NCBI GenBank assembly: GCA_043804635.1
Contig: JAZDIU010000056.1
Coordinates: forward strand, 1-64,000
DNA length: 64,000 nucleotides
Reading direction: 5' to 3'
DNA from: JAZDIU01 sp043804635
Lineage (GTDB): Bacteria; Chloroflexota; Dehalococcoidia; Dehalococcoidales; UBA2162
Shown here one piece after another: positions 1 to 8,220 of this stretch (the stretch's first letter is position 1; each line of letters opens with the position of its first letter). The position numbers and the translations under genes are program-made. The notes under the pieces are model-generated. The model saw nothing but the letters and a program-made list of their open reading frames with translations. It ran no database searches and had not been told where the DNA came from.

Positions 1-41
1 TGACCTTCCCCCAGGTCTAGTAGCGCCACTGTCTAGAGTCC
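1..41. repeat. Left terminal inverted repeat of the IS3 element
   Basis: The first 12 bases (TGACCTTCCCCC) match the reverse complement of 1184-1195 exactly. The inner part (GTAGCGCC... to AGAGTCC at 35-41) matches the other end with several mismatches. The 5'-TG terminus is typical of IS3. Confidence 0.85.
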
Positions 42-860
42 AATCGCTGTTTCAGCATACTCCTTCGGGGTGCTTCCCCGCAATGAGCTATGAGGTCTGA
101 CCTCGTTATAGTCCTTCCGCCAGTCTTCAATGATCTCCCGGGCATGTTTCAGGGTCATAAACCAGTTCGTATTTAAGCACTCGTCTCGTAGTCTCCCATT
201 GAAGCTCTCGGCAAAGGCATTCTCCACTGGCTTTCCCGGTCGAATGAAGTTCAGTTTCACTCCTTTATGGAATGCCCATTCATCCAGCGCTCGCCCGGCA
301 AATTCTGGCCCGTTGTCTATGGTAATTACCTCGGGTAGTCCCTTGGTCTCAGCCAGTCTTTCCAGCACGCCGACTACTCGGCGTCCTCCCAGGGAGGTAT
401 CTACCTCGATGGCCGGGCATTCCCGGGAATAGTCGTCTATAATGGCCAGGGCACGAAAGCGTCGTCCGGTGACTATGCTATCGCTAACGAAGTCCATGGA
501 CCAACGCTGATTAAGTCTCTCCGGTGATGGCATCACTACCCTCACCCCGGCGGCCCCTTTCCGGCGCCGCTTTCGCCTGAGTGCTAATCCCTCTTCACAG
601 TATATCCTCTCCGTTCGCTTATGATTTATCACCAGACCCTCCCTTTTGAGCAAGATATGCAGCCGGGGACTGCCAAAGCGCTTTCTCTGTCCTGCGAGTT
701 CCCGCAGGCGCTGACGAAGAGTAGTATCATCGACACATTTCGGCTGGTAGCGATATACCGAGGCCGATATATTAACCAGCAGGCAGGCTTTCCGCTCACT
801 CAGCCCAAGACTCTCCCTGGCATGAGAGACCGCCAGACGCTTAACCTTGGGCTTTAAAAG
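33..860 (-). CDS. IS3-family transposase OrfB (expressed as OrfAB by -1 frameshift)
   Basis: The integrase half of the transposase. After the -1 slip at 860-866 the frame is open without a stop to 33. The first part is an HTH_21-like region (about 70 residues before the first ATG at 653). The rve core follows with the DDE triad visible: Asp in MDFVSD, Asp in DNGPEF and Glu in AFAESFNGRLRDE. The tail YNEVRPHSSLRGSTP is typical of the family. No internal stop or frameshift is seen, so the enzyme is probably active. Product length from the OrfA start is about 360 residues, as expected for IS3 OrfAB. Confidence 0.88.
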   Translation of the reverse strand, partial: LLKPKVKRLAVSHARESLGLSERKACLLVNISASVYRYQPKCVDDTTLRQRLRELAGQRKRFGSPRLHILLKREGLVINHKRTERIYCEEGLALRRKRRRKGAAGVRVVMPSPERLNQRWSMDFVSDSIVTGRRFRALAIIDDYSRECPAIEVDTSLGGRRVVGVLERLAETKGLPEVITIDNGPEFAGRALDEWAFHKGVKLNFIRPGKPVENAFAESFNGRLRDECLNTNWFMTLKHAREIIEDWRKDYNEVRPHSSLRGSTPKEYAETAIGL

Positions 861-1120
861 TTTTTTGAGAGTAATTCCTTGAGTGCCCTGATGTCGAGAG
901 CCTGCTCGCCTACAATCTGCTTCAGTCGCCGGTTCTCCTCTTCCAGGGCTTTTAACCTCTTGAGATCACTAACGGTGAGACCGGCGTATTTGGCTTTCCA
1001 GTTGAAGTAGCTCCCGGCACTCATGCCGTGCTTTCGGCAGAGTTCGGCAACCGAAGCGCCGGCCTCTCCTTCCTTAAGAACGGCGATGATCTGTTCCTCG
1101 GTGTACTTCCTACGTACCAT
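854..1120 (-). CDS. IS3-family transposase OrfA
   Basis: An 88-residue protein with an N-terminal helix-turn-helix (TEEQIIAVLKEGEAG ... ELCRKHGMS) that binds the inverted repeats, followed by a leucine-zipper helix (LKALEEENRRLKQIVGEQAL) used for multimerisation. It ends LLSKNF. The last codons contain the slippery heptamer A AAA AAC at 866-860, the standard IS3 site for -1 frameshifting into OrfB. OrfA alone normally acts as a regulator of transposition, while the frameshift fusion OrfAB is the transposase. Confidence 0.9.
   Translation of the reverse strand: MVRRKYTEEQIIAVLKEGEAGASVAELCRKHGMSAGSYFNWKAKYAGLTVSDLKRLKALEEENRRLKQIVGEQALDIRALKELLSKNF
860..866 (-). other. Programmed -1 frameshift heptamer (A_AAA_AAC)
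   Basis: On the minus strand the sequence AAAAAAC sits in the orfA frame exactly as A_AAA_AAC, three codons before the orfA stop. Slipping back one base gives CTT TTA AAG and joins the long orfB frame. The heptamer type is established for IS3 elements; the slip efficiency is not predictable here. Confidence 0.8.
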
Positions 1121-1153
1121 GATGAGCCCTCCTCTTTAATTTATTATAGCGGA

Positions 1154-1195
1154 GGACTCTAAATCAGGGTGTTACTGTTTTCGGGGGGAAGGTCA
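1154..1195. repeat. Right terminal inverted repeat of the IS3 element
   Basis: GGGGGAAGGTCA at 1184-1195 is the outer end, and GGACTCT at 1154-1160 is the inner conserved block matching AGAGTCC in the left repeat. It lies upstream of orfA, so it should also contain the transposase promoter. Confidence 0.85.
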
Positions 1196-1452
1196 GATGT
1201 AGGATAACCTTGCATTTCCAGTTCTCTCACTCGGGTCATATCAATGAAAGGAATATGTACCTCAAGAGAACTCTTATGTATATCTAACGCCCATTCCTTA
1301 ATCTCATCTAATAGCCTTTGCTTATTATCTTTCTTTCTGAAATTATAGTTTTGTCGAATTGTCCAGAAGGACGCACCGGCAAGAACGGCTGTTACTAGAG
1401 CGAGTACGAGTGTAGCAATTGCCACCGGGTCTGACCAGAAGGATATATCCAT
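1196..1452 (-). pseudogene. Small membrane protein gene cut by the IS element
   Basis: The frame begins ATG at 1452 (MDISFWSDPVAIATLVLALV) and runs about 86 codons before entering the IS right end at 1195. It has one transmembrane segment near residues 9-31, then a basic stretch (NFRKKDNKQRLLDEIKEW) and a soluble helix. The reading frame continues for only a few residues into the IS. The rest of the gene would lie left of base 1. Its layout (one anchor, then a cytoplasmic helix) is like many Chloroflexota hypothetical proteins; no family is recognised. A TATAAT lies 6 bp upstream of the ATG (1459-1464), so transcription could be leaderless, but no good -35 is visible. Confidence 0.55.
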
Positions 1453-1560
1453 GCTGCCATTATACCACAACTACTTGAATATATTATGTAAATTTATTGC
1501 TTCCATTGAAAAGGCCACAAAACGAGAGGTAAAATGCCATTATTTTTGTATTCCAGGGCT

Positions 1561-2739
1561 TTATTGCTGGGGCGCTAAATACAGCGGAGCCTTCTGGGGT
1601 AAGTTTTGTCCAATTAGCTCAAGAAGTTTATTCAACCCCCAACCTTTGGTAGCGGAAATAAGGACTGTATTCTTTTCATCCGGTGAAAGGCGCCGGTCGG
1701 AAAGAAAAGCCATTACTTCCCGTTCGCTCAAGACTTTTTCACTGCTAAGTAAAAGGTCGATTTTGTTTAAGGCTGTTATTATCGGCTTACCGCTGAGATT
1801 TAGCTCAACTAGGATTTTCTCAACTTCATGGTGCTGTTCCGCTGCATTTCTGGAAGCCACGTCGACCACATGAAGCAGGATATTGGCTTCGTCCAGTTCT
1901 TCGAGGGTCGCTCTAAAGGCGGTAACAATAATCGGCGGGAGCTTACGGATAAAGCCTACCGTATCCGTGATTAGCACTGCATCCGTATCAGGCAAGGTCA
2001 AACGACGGGTAGTTGGGTCTAGAGTTGCAAAAGGCTTATCCTCGACAAACACATCGGCACGCGTGAGGGCGTTAAATAAGGCACTTTTACCGGCATTGGT
2101 ATATCCAACTATCGCTATTAAGGGAATGCCGCTTTTCTGGCGTTTCTGACGATATAGCTGGCGATGTTTCCTGACTTGCTCTATCTGGTCTTTTAACCGG
2201 CTTATCTTCTGTCGGATTAACCTGCGGTCGGTCTCGATTTCGGACTCACCGGGTCCTCTGGTGCCGATACCGCCACCCAGTCTATCGAGATGGCTCCACT
2301 GGCCGGCGAGTCGCGGCAAAAGGTACTGATGCTGAGCTAACTCTACCTGTAGCTGTCCTTCGCGGGTTTTGGCTCTTCTAGCAAATATATCCAGGATAAG
2401 AGCGGCGCGGTCAATGACCTTTACTTTAAGAGCTTCTTCAAGAGTGCGTTGCTGTTGCGGGGTTAGCTCATCATCGACGATGACTACGTTGTAATTGGTG
2501 TTATGCTTGAGAGCAATAAGTTCTTCGAGCTTACCCTTACCGAGATAATGGGTATGCGATGGTTCTGTTAGCTTCTGGGTAAGACTACTGACTACAACAG
2601 CCCCGGCGGTTTTGGCAAGCTGGGCAAGTTCTTCCAGGGAATCCTCTAACGACCAGAGCTCCGAGCTTCCTTTAATAGACACCGCTATCAGGACAGCTTT
2701 TTCTGGCGGTGTTCGGGTAGAAATCGCTACTTTGGGAAT
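1561..2739 (-). CDS. hflX: GTPase HflX
   Basis: A ribosome-binding GTPase that splits stalled or heat-damaged 70S ribosomes. The N-terminal HflX domain has the glycine-rich linker RLGGGIGTRGPGESEIE, then a coiled coil and a G domain with G1 GYTNAGKS, G3 DTVGF and G4 NKID. The frame contains no ATG, GTG or TTG that keeps the first beta strand (KAVLIAV). A GTG at 2682 would remove it and has no Shine-Dalgarno. ATT at 2739 lies 4 bp behind GGAGG and just after the dapL stop, so ATT is taken as the start, giving about 392 residues. It is the last gene of the dapF-dapL-hflX set. Confidence 0.88.
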   Translation of the reverse strand: MPKVAISTRTPPEKAVLIAVSIKGSSELWSLEDSLEELAQLAKTAGAVVVSSLTQKLTEPSHTHYLGKGKLEELIALKHNTNYNVVIVDDELTPQQQRTLEEALKVKVIDRAALILDIFARRAKTREGQLQVELAQHQYLLPRLAGQWSHLDRLGGGIGTRGPGESEIETDRRLIRQKISRLKDQIEQVRKHRQLYRQKRQKSGIPLIAIVGYTNAGKSALFNALTRADVFVEDKPFATLDPTTRRLTLPDTDAVLITDTVGFIRKLPPIIVTAFRATLEELDEANILLHVVDVASRNAAEQHHEVEKILVELNLSGKPIITALNKIDLLLSSEKVLSEREVMAFLSDRRLSPDEKNTVLISATKGWGLNKLLELIGQNLPQKAPLYLAPQQ

Positions 2740-2757
2740 AGAGCCTCCATTATTATG

Positions 2758-3948
2758 TCAAGTAGTTTTATATTTAAGCAAGCCTTTGCTACCCCGCCAC
2801 TGGGAGAGTCGTGATAATCCTTTTACCAGGGCTGCATCAGCCAGAGTCAGGGATAATCTCACATAGCCTTCACCGTTCCGGCCGTAACCGGAGCCGGGCG
2901 TCACCACTACGCTTACTTTCTCCAGTAAATCGGTGGCAAATTCAGCGGAGGTGTAACCCTGGGGTACTTTAGCCCAGACATACAGGCTCGCTTTAGGTGG
3001 TTTGGCTTCAATACCGATGCTGTTCAGCACCTCGACGAGCAAATCCCGGCGTCTTTGATAGATGGCATTATGTTCGGCAATACAATCCTGGGGTCCGGTC
3101 AAGGCTTCGATGGCAGCATATTGGATAGCCTGGGGAATACCCGAGTCCAGGTTAGATTTCACTCTTCTTAAAGCATCTATCATCGTAGCGTTACCGACCA
3201 CCATGCCGATTCGCCAGCCGGTCATATTAAAGGTCTTAGAAAGCGAATGGAACTCAACGCCGACATCTTTAGCACCCTCTGCCTGAAGGAAGCTTACCGG
3301 CTTATAGCCATCGTAGGCGACTTCGGTGTACGGTCCATCGTGGCAGACAGCCATCCCGGTCTGGCGGGCAAATTCAACTGTCTTTTTAAAGAAGTCGAGG
3401 TCGGCTACCGCGCCCGTTGGATTATGAGGGTAACTTATCCACAATAACTTAGCTTTGTGGGAGATGTCTGGTGGTATCCGGTTATAATCCGGTAGAAAAT
3501 TGTTTCTATCTATAAGCGGCAGATAATAAGGTCTACCGCCCATAAGTGAAGTACCAACCGAATATACCGGATAGCCCGGGTCTGGTACCAAAGCAATATC
3601 GCCGGGGTCGATAAAGCATAAAGCGATATGAGCGATACCTTCTTTGGCTCCGATAAGTGGCAAAACCTCTTTGTCTGGGTCGAGGACGATACCGAAGCGC
3701 TTCTGGTACCATTGAGCTATTGCCTTCCGTAGTTCCGGTAAACCTTCGCTCTCCGGATAGCGATGATTAACCGGATCCTGCGCCGCCTGGCACAGACGGT
3801 TAATTATATGTGGCGGAGTCGGGATATCCGGGTCGCCGATACCGAAGCTAACCACGTCCTCGCCTTTAGCTTTTTTTTCGGCAATTTTCCGGCTAATCTC
3901 AACAAAAAGGTAGGGTGGAAGCGTTTCTATTCGTCTTGCTAATCTCAT
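2758..3948 (-). CDS. dapL: LL-diaminopimelate aminotransferase
   Basis: A class I/II PLP aminotransferase of about 396 residues. It converts tetrahydrodipicolinate directly to LL-diaminopimelate in the one-step DapL route used by Dehalococcoides and other Chloroflexota. Visible fold-type I marks are the N-terminal PPYLF, SFGIGDPD, YPHNPTGA, the Schiff-base lysine in SLSKTFNMTGWRIG (about K238) and a C-terminal R in GYVRLSL. ATG at 3948 is chosen because GAGGTG sits 6 bp upstream; a GTG at 3957 is the alternative. It lies 22 bp after dapF, its pathway partner, which supports DapL over a generic aspartate-type aminotransferase. Confidence 0.9.
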   Translation of the reverse strand: MRLARRIETLPPYLFVEISRKIAEKKAKGEDVVSFGIGDPDIPTPPHIINRLCQAAQDPVNHRYPESEGLPELRKAIAQWYQKRFGIVLDPDKEVLPLIGAKEGIAHIALCFIDPGDIALVPDPGYPVYSVGTSLMGGRPYYLPLIDRNNFLPDYNRIPPDISHKAKLLWISYPHNPTGAVADLDFFKKTVEFARQTGMAVCHDGPYTEVAYDGYKPVSFLQAEGAKDVGVEFHSLSKTFNMTGWRIGMVVGNATMIDALRRVKSNLDSGIPQAIQYAAIEALTGPQDCIAEHNAIYQRRRDLLVEVLNSIGIEAKPPKASLYVWAKVPQGYTSAEFATDLLEKVSVVVTPGSGYGRNGEGYVRLSLTLADAALVKGLSRLSQWRGSKGLLKYKTT

Positions 3949-3970
3949 TGATGTCACCTCGCCTTAAATA

Positions 3971-4822
3971 TTAGTCTGGCCACTCGCCGGTAAAGACCGT
4001 TTCCGCCGGTCCGCTAAGAAACACCTCCCCCACTCCATCCCATTCTATACCCAGCGTCCCGCCAGGGAGTTTTACCTCTACTTTGCTATCGACGTAGCCA
4101 TGTAACCGGGCAGCGACGGTCAAGCCGGAGGCACCGCTGCCGCAGGCAAGCGTCTCTCCTACACCTTTTTCCCACACCCGGGCTTCAAGCTCTTTCCGGC
4201 TTAACACACGGACGACTTCAAAATTAGTATGCTTCGGGAATATTTTGTGTGTTTCTACCATCGGTCCTATTTGCGGTAAGGGAAACTCTGATACCGGCTT
4301 TTCAGAAAAATGGATGGCGTGCGGGTTTCCCATTGATACTAGGCTCAGATTTAATTTTTTCCCATCCACAGCGACCGGACAGCTAATCATAGATTTTATG
4401 TAAAGTGGTTTCCCTTCGCAAACCTCCGTTTTTACCGGGATATCTTTAGCCTCGAGCTGGGGTTTGCCCATACTGACCTGGACTCTGGTCTCTTTACCTG
4501 TCTTGAGTAAATTGGCTTTTCTGATTCCAGCTAAGGTCTCCACGGTTACTTCATTAATGTACCCTCCCCGCTTCTCAACGAAATATCTAACCAGGCATCT
4601 TATACCGTTGCCGCATGCCTCGGCTTCCGTGCCGTCATTATTAAATACCCTCATTTTGAAATCAGCAACCTTCGAGGGCTCCAGTAAAAGTAGACCATCG
4701 GAGCCGATACCATAGTGGCGGTCTGACGTATCTCTGGTTAACTGTGCCCAGTCGCGCTCAATACTATTGGTCTCCACCACAACAAAATCGTTCCCCGCTC
4801 CCTGCATCTTGGTAAATCTCAT
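3971..4822 (-). CDS. dapF: Diaminopimelate epimerase
   Basis: Converts LL- to meso-diaminopimelate for lysine and peptidoglycan synthesis. The protein has 283 residues and shows both catalytic cysteines: C70 in AEACGNGIRCL and C227 in ETLACGSGA, the acid/base pair of the cofactor-free racemase. The N-terminus MRFTKMQGAGNDF is the family start, and ATG at 4822 sits 4 bp after GAGGTG; the GTG at 4828 is inside that site. It is first of the dapF-dapL-hflX group, separated from the regulator operon upstream by a terminator hairpin. Confidence 0.93.
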   Translation of the reverse strand: MRFTKMQGAGNDFVVVETNSIERDWAQLTRDTSDRHYGIGSDGLLLLEPSKVADFKMRVFNNDGTEAEACGNGIRCLVRYFVEKRGGYINEVTVETLAGIRKANLLKTGKETRVQVSMGKPQLEAKDIPVKTEVCEGKPLYIKSMISCPVAVDGKKLNLSLVSMGNPHAIHFSEKPVSEFPLPQIGPMVETHKIFPKHTNFEVVRVLSRKELEARVWEKGVGETLACGSGASGLTVAARLHGYVDSKVEVKLPGGTLGIEWDGVGEVFLSGPAETVFTGEWPD

Positions 4823-4914
4823 TATCACCTCATGTTTTTATTAAATTGCTTAGAGGAATTATACCTGATAGCGATTTGGGACTCAACATCGTACCCTACT
4901 TTACACAAGTAACA

Positions 4915-4959
4915 AAACAACCTCGTAGCTAATAATATCAACTAGCTTTGAGGTTGTTT
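4915..4959 (-). terminator. Rho-independent terminator after the response-regulator block
   Basis: AAACAACCTC (4915-4924) pairs with GAGGTTGTTT (4950-4959), a 10-bp stem with a 25-base AT-rich loop. On the minus strand it is followed by TTTTGTTACTT. It lies just after the stop of the last regulator gene (4986) and before dapF. Confidence 0.65.
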
Positions 4960-4985
4960 CGGAAAATTTTATATTCAGCTGTAAT

Positions 4986-5360
4986 TTATTGCCCGGCACG
5001 TTTGAGTTTAGTTTTAATGCGGGCAATAAGCTCCGGACCAGAAAACGGCTTTCTCATATAGTCATCGGCGCCGAGGTTCAAGGCATCGCTTACCGTGTTC
5101 TTCTCGTGTCCACCGGTAAGCATAATCACCGGTATGTTGGAGTTTTGTCTTATTAACTCGAGTACTTGAAGACCGTCTAAACCAGGCATCTTAACGTCTA
5201 GAATCACTAGGTCTGGTTTATTCTCTTCAATAAAAGCCAGTGCCGAGTTACCGTCGGAAGCTAGAAGTGCCTCAAATCCGGCTAGTTCGAGAACGCGTTT
5301 AAGCAAACTCAGAATGGGTTGTTCATCATCTACCGCTAATATGAGCGGACTACTGTTCAT
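4986..5360 (-). CDS. Single-domain response regulator (receiver)
   Basis: A 124-residue receiver with no output domain. Conserved residues are the acidic pair in AVDDEQP, the phospho-acceptor Asp in LVILDVKMPG, Thr in MLTGG and Lys in MRKPFS. It probably acts by protein-protein contact, as CheY-type or Spo0F-type phosphotransfer partners do. Its ATG overlaps the stop of the upstream OmpR-type gene by 4 bp (ATGA), so the two are translationally coupled. It is the last gene of the minus-strand regulator block. Its kinase is probably the one at 8221-10605, by position only. Confidence 0.9.
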   Translation of the reverse strand: MNSSPLILAVDDEQPILSLLKRVLELAGFEALLASDGNSALAFIEENKPDLVILDVKMPGLDGLQVLELIRQNSNIPVIMLTGGHEKNTVSDALNLGADDYMRKPFSGPELIARIKTKLKRAGQ

Positions 5361-6052
5361 ACGGCCTCCGATAAATTCAGCTTATAGCCGATTCCCGACA
5401 CGTTAATAATGTACCTGGGGTTAGTGGGTTCGGGTTCAATTTTAGCCCGAAGGCGCCGCACAAAAACATGTAAATACTCTCGTTCGTTTTTGTATTCGGG
5501 ACCCCACACTTTGTTCAGGAGGTGAGTATAAGTAAGGACTTTTCCGGCGTTGACGGCAAATTCCTGCATAAGAGAGTATTCGGTGGGTGTTAACTTGATT
5601 TCTTTACCAGCCATAGTTACCTGTCTTTGAGCAAAGCTTACCTTGAGTTTACCTTCGGCAAGAACGGATTGATTGTTTGCCACGCCTTTAGTGCGGCGGA
5701 GAACAGCTTTGACTCGTGCCGCAAGTTCGGCTATCCCGAATGGTTTGGTAATATAATCGTCAGCACCGAGGTCGAGACATTTTGCCTTGTCTTCCTCACT
5801 GTCGAGAGCACTAAGCATAATTACCGGGATGGGCGACCATTCCCGAAGTCTCCGGCACACTTCAATTCCGTCAATCTTAGGCATTCTGATATCAAGAATG
5901 ACCAATGCCGGGTTCTCTTCTTCAATCGAACGTAATGCCTCCTGCCCGTTGGAAGCCATAATCGGTTCATAGTCGCCTTTTCGTAAGCAGGCAGACACGA
6001 ATTTCAAAACTCCAGGGTCGTCATCTACTACCAATATACGTGTCCTAGACAT
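5357..6052 (-). CDS. OmpR/PhoB-family response regulator
   Basis: A 231-residue transcription factor: receiver at about 1-120 (VVDDDPG, phospho-acceptor in LVILDIRMPKIDG, Lys in ITKPFG) and a C-terminal winged helix at about 135-228 with the family signature LTPTEYSLMQEF and the recognition region YLHVFVRRLRAKIEPE. It is the only member of this regulator block with a DNA-binding domain, so it is the likely transcriptional output of the pathway. It overlaps the next receiver gene by 4 bp. Its target promoters cannot be told from the sequence. Confidence 0.93.
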   Translation of the reverse strand: MSRTRILVVDDDPGVLKFVSACLRKGDYEPIMASNGQEALRSIEEENPALVILDIRMPKIDGIEVCRRLREWSPIPVIMLSALDSEEDKAKCLDLGADDYITKPFGIAELAARVKAVLRRTKGVANNQSVLAEGKLKVSFAQRQVTMAGKEIKLTPTEYSLMQEFAVNAGKVLTYTHLLNKVWGPEYKNEREYLHVFVRRLRAKIEPEPTNPRYIINVSGIGYKLNLSEAV

Positions 6053-6082
6053 TAGGTCACCAGTCGAATTTAAACGTATCAG

Positions 6083-6760
6083 CTACTTCGAATTCGGATT
6101 GCCGGTAGATTTTCCGGAGTCTGGTTTTAAAGCTCCTCTTTTTAATATTTTAAGCAGTGCCTCACTGAACTCTTCGGCTGATGACATCGGAGTTTGTAAT
6201 TCCGGAGGCAGCTTAGATAGAAGGAATTTGCCACTTCCCTTCTGACGTTCAGCTAATTTATTCAACAACTTATGCTCACGGGCTAAAGTCTCTACCAACT
6301 CAGCGAACTGATGCTGGATGCGCTCCGCCAATTCCATAACCTTCTTCTCAAGCTGAAGCTGGTGGAGTTCACTTTCCAATCGAGAGTCTCTTTTTTCGAT
6401 AGCCCTTCGTACCTTGATGACAACGTCATCCATATCGAAAGGCTTAGTGACATAGTCATAAGCTCCCATTTTCATAGCGTCGACAGCAGTCTTTGCATCA
6501 TCAACGGCGGTTACCATGATTACACAAGTCGCAGGATATTCGACTATCAAACACCGGAGTAGGTCGATGCCAGACATCCCCGGCATCCTGATATCGGTAA
6601 GAACGGTACAGAAGTCCGCTTTTGCCATTTTTGATAGAGCTTCTTCGCCGCTATTCGCTGTGTCAACTGTAAAACCTGCTTGAGCTAGTCTTCGTCCGAC
6701 TAAGGTAGCTATCGTCTCCTCGTCATCAACCACAAGCAAGCGATAACGTTCTTGAGTCAT
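6083..6760 (-). CDS. Response regulator with C-terminal coiled coil
   Basis: A 225-residue protein. Residues 1-125 are a receiver (VVDDEET, phospho-acceptor Asp in TVLTDIRMPG, Thr/Lys in MVTAV and VTKPFD). Residues about 128-175 form a charged heptad helix (ESELHQLQLEKKVMELAERI), and a short Pro/Ser-rich tail follows. No enzymatic or DNA-binding output is recognised. The first receiver half is close in style to the REC-HD-GYP protein encoded 9 bp upstream (both have DxDDVVxxxxRAxEK), suggesting duplication followed by loss of the HD-GYP domain. It may act as a scaffold or dimer partner; function unknown. Confidence 0.85.
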   Translation of the reverse strand: MTQERYRLLVVDDEETIATLVGRRLAQAGFTVDTANSGEEALSKMAKADFCTVLTDIRMPGMSGIDLLRCLIVEYPATCVIMVTAVDDAKTAVDAMKMGAYDYVTKPFDMDDVVIKVRRAIEKRDSRLESELHQLQLEKKVMELAERIQHQFAELVETLAREHKLLNKLAERQKGSGKFLLSKLPPELQTPMSSAEEFSEALLKILKRGALKPDSGKSTGNPNSK

Positions 6761-6769
6761 TTGTAATAC

Positions 6770-7813
6770 TTACGCTCTCTGGCGCTGGTTAGTTGCCATG
6801 ATTGAAGTCAGGACATTTCTAGTCCTGAGGAAAGCTTCGACCACCTCAGGGTCAAATTGGGTTCCCTTACCACGCTCTATTTCAGAGAAAGCGTCTTCAT
6901 CACTTATTGCTTCCCGATAAGGACGTGCCGATGTCATAGCTTCGAAGGCATCAGCTATTGCCAGGATTCTGGCGCCCAAAGGTATCTGGTAACCTTTTAA
7001 CTCTCCGGGATAACCAGTACCATCGAAATGACTGTGGTGGCTTCTGATAACTTCTAAAATTTCCTCGTCACCGGCAATCGGAGCCAGTATGCGTTCTCCG
7101 ATCTCAGGGTGTTTCTTTATTTGTTGAATTTCTTCTTCAGATAAGGGCTGAGGTTTCTTTAAAATAAACTCGGAAATTCCTATTTTACCGATATCGTGAA
7201 CTAGTCCGGCCAGGACTATCTTATCGATGCTTTCTTTTGGTAATCCCAGTTCTTTCGCAATAGCAACAGAAATATCCGCTACTCTTTGAGAATGGCCGCT
7301 GGTATATTTATCTTTGGCTTCCAGGGCGTAAGCCAGCGCTCTTATAGCGTTAAGGAAGGAGGCTCTTATTCTTCCAGCCTGTTCTTCGATTTTTTCTTCC
7401 AGATGCTGCCGGTACTCCTGGATAGTGAGTTCAAGTTTTTTCTTTTCCAGTGCCCGTCCGATACTGAGAACAACGTCATCAAGATTAAAAGGCTTAGTAA
7501 TATAGTCATAGGCACCCTGTTTCATACACTGGATAGCTGTATTAATATCGGTAGTTGCTGTTGTCATTATCACCGCAGCTTCCGGGTATCCAGTTTTTAT
7601 CTGGGGTAATAATTCGGTTCCCGGTTTGCCGGGCATAGTAATGTCTAAGACGACCAGACTAATCGGATTATCTTTCAGTTTGTCCAGTGCCTGTTTAGCG
7701 TCCCCGGCTTCCAGGCACTCGTAACCGGACTCGGCTAATCTCCGATGGAGGAGTCGCCTTATGGCTGGTTCATCATCAACAATTAAGATAATTTCCCGGT
7801 TGGTGTTTACCAT
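6770..7813 (-). CDS. Response regulator with HD-GYP phosphodiesterase domain
   Basis: A 347-residue protein: receiver at about 1-125 (VDDEPAI, phospho-acceptor in VVLDITMPG, VITKPFN), a helical linker, and an HD-GYP domain at about 150-335. The metal and substrate residues are intact: HDIGKIG, HHSHFDGTGYP and the downstream DAFEAMTSARPYR. Such domains hydrolyse cyclic di-GMP (or hybrid cyclic dinucleotides) in the cytoplasm. It sits a few kilobases from a GGDEF protein and the type IV pilus ATPases on the same strand, so it probably lowers c-di-GMP to tune pilus activity; that is inference from position. Confidence 0.93.
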   Translation of the reverse strand: MVNTNREIILIVDDEPAIRRLLHRRLAESGYECLEAGDAKQALDKLKDNPISLVVLDITMPGKPGTELLPQIKTGYPEAAVIMTTATTDINTAIQCMKQGAYDYITKPFNLDDVVLSIGRALEKKKLELTIQEYRQHLEEKIEEQAGRIRASFLNAIRALAYALEAKDKYTSGHSQRVADISVAIAKELGLPKESIDKIVLAGLVHDIGKIGISEFILKKPQPLSEEEIQQIKKHPEIGERILAPIAGDEEILEVIRSHHSHFDGTGYPGELKGYQIPLGARILAIADAFEAMTSARPYREAISDEDAFSEIERGKGTQFDPEVVEAFLRTRNVLTSIMATNQRQRA

Positions 7814-7825
7814 TTTATTGTCCGG

Positions 7826-8176
7826 CTATTCCAGTGCTTTTAGTATTATAGCCTTTAATTCGTCCGGGGTAAATGGTTTGGGTAGAAACGGTCTGCCGGT
7901 TTGTTCCAGAAACGTCTGAGTATCGCCGCCCGCTATGTCTCCAGTGGTAAATATCACTCTGTTTGCTATCTCAGGATGTTGCTCTTTTATCCATTGATAA
8001 AGCTCTTTACCGTTCATCGTCGGAGTTTTTAAATCAAACAATAATAGGTCATATTGTTCCTCAGCTAACATCTGACGTGCGATTAAGCCGTTGGCGGCTA
8101 CATCTACCTTAAAATTTTCCTTTTCAAGGACTCTGCGGCATACATCGGAAATTGCCGGTTCATCTTCGACAATCAA
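7826..8176 (-). CDS. Single-domain response regulator
   Basis: A receiver of 116 residues from the TTG at 8176 (IVEDEPA, phospho-acceptor Asp in LLLFDLKTPTMNG, Thr in VIFTTGD, Lys in LPKPFTPDEL). The TTG start would clip the first beta strand (KKILIVEDE) and has no Shine-Dalgarno. No ATG, GTG or TTG lies further upstream in frame before the kinase stop. An ATA codon at 8206 sits 4 bp behind AGAAGGTG and would give a complete receiver of 126 residues, so the start is uncertain. It directly follows the kinase gene and is its most likely partner. Confidence 0.82.
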   Translation of the reverse strand: MIVEDEPAISDVCRRVLEKENFKVDVAANGLIARQMLAEEQYDLLLFDLKTPTMNGKELYQWIKEQHPEIANRVIFTTGDIAGGDTQTFLEQTGRPFLPKPFTPDELKAIILKALE

Positions 8177-8220
8177 TATTTTTTTCTGGTAATGGAGTCT
8201 TTCTATTTTACACCTTCTTA

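Larger units (their letters stand above)
1..1195 (-). mobile_element. IS3-family insertion sequence, apparently complete
   Basis: The element is bounded by imperfect inverted repeats of about 41 bp, each beginning TGACCTTCCCCC, and carries the usual IS3 pair of overlapping reading frames on the minus strand. OrfA is a helix-turn-helix protein with a C-terminal leucine zipper; OrfB has the DDE integrase core. The sequence style (OrfA starting VRRKYTEEQII, OrfB with MDFVSD and DNGPEF) resembles the IS407/IS51 group; this is from memory of the family. The left end coincides with base 1, so the target duplication on that side lies outside the window. The right end at 1195 abuts a truncated gene. 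Confidence 0.88.

Noticed and set aside
33..1120. Transposase as a broken gene in two pieces
   Set aside because: The A_AAA_AAC slip site and the in-phase -1 frame explain the two frames; this is normal for IS3.
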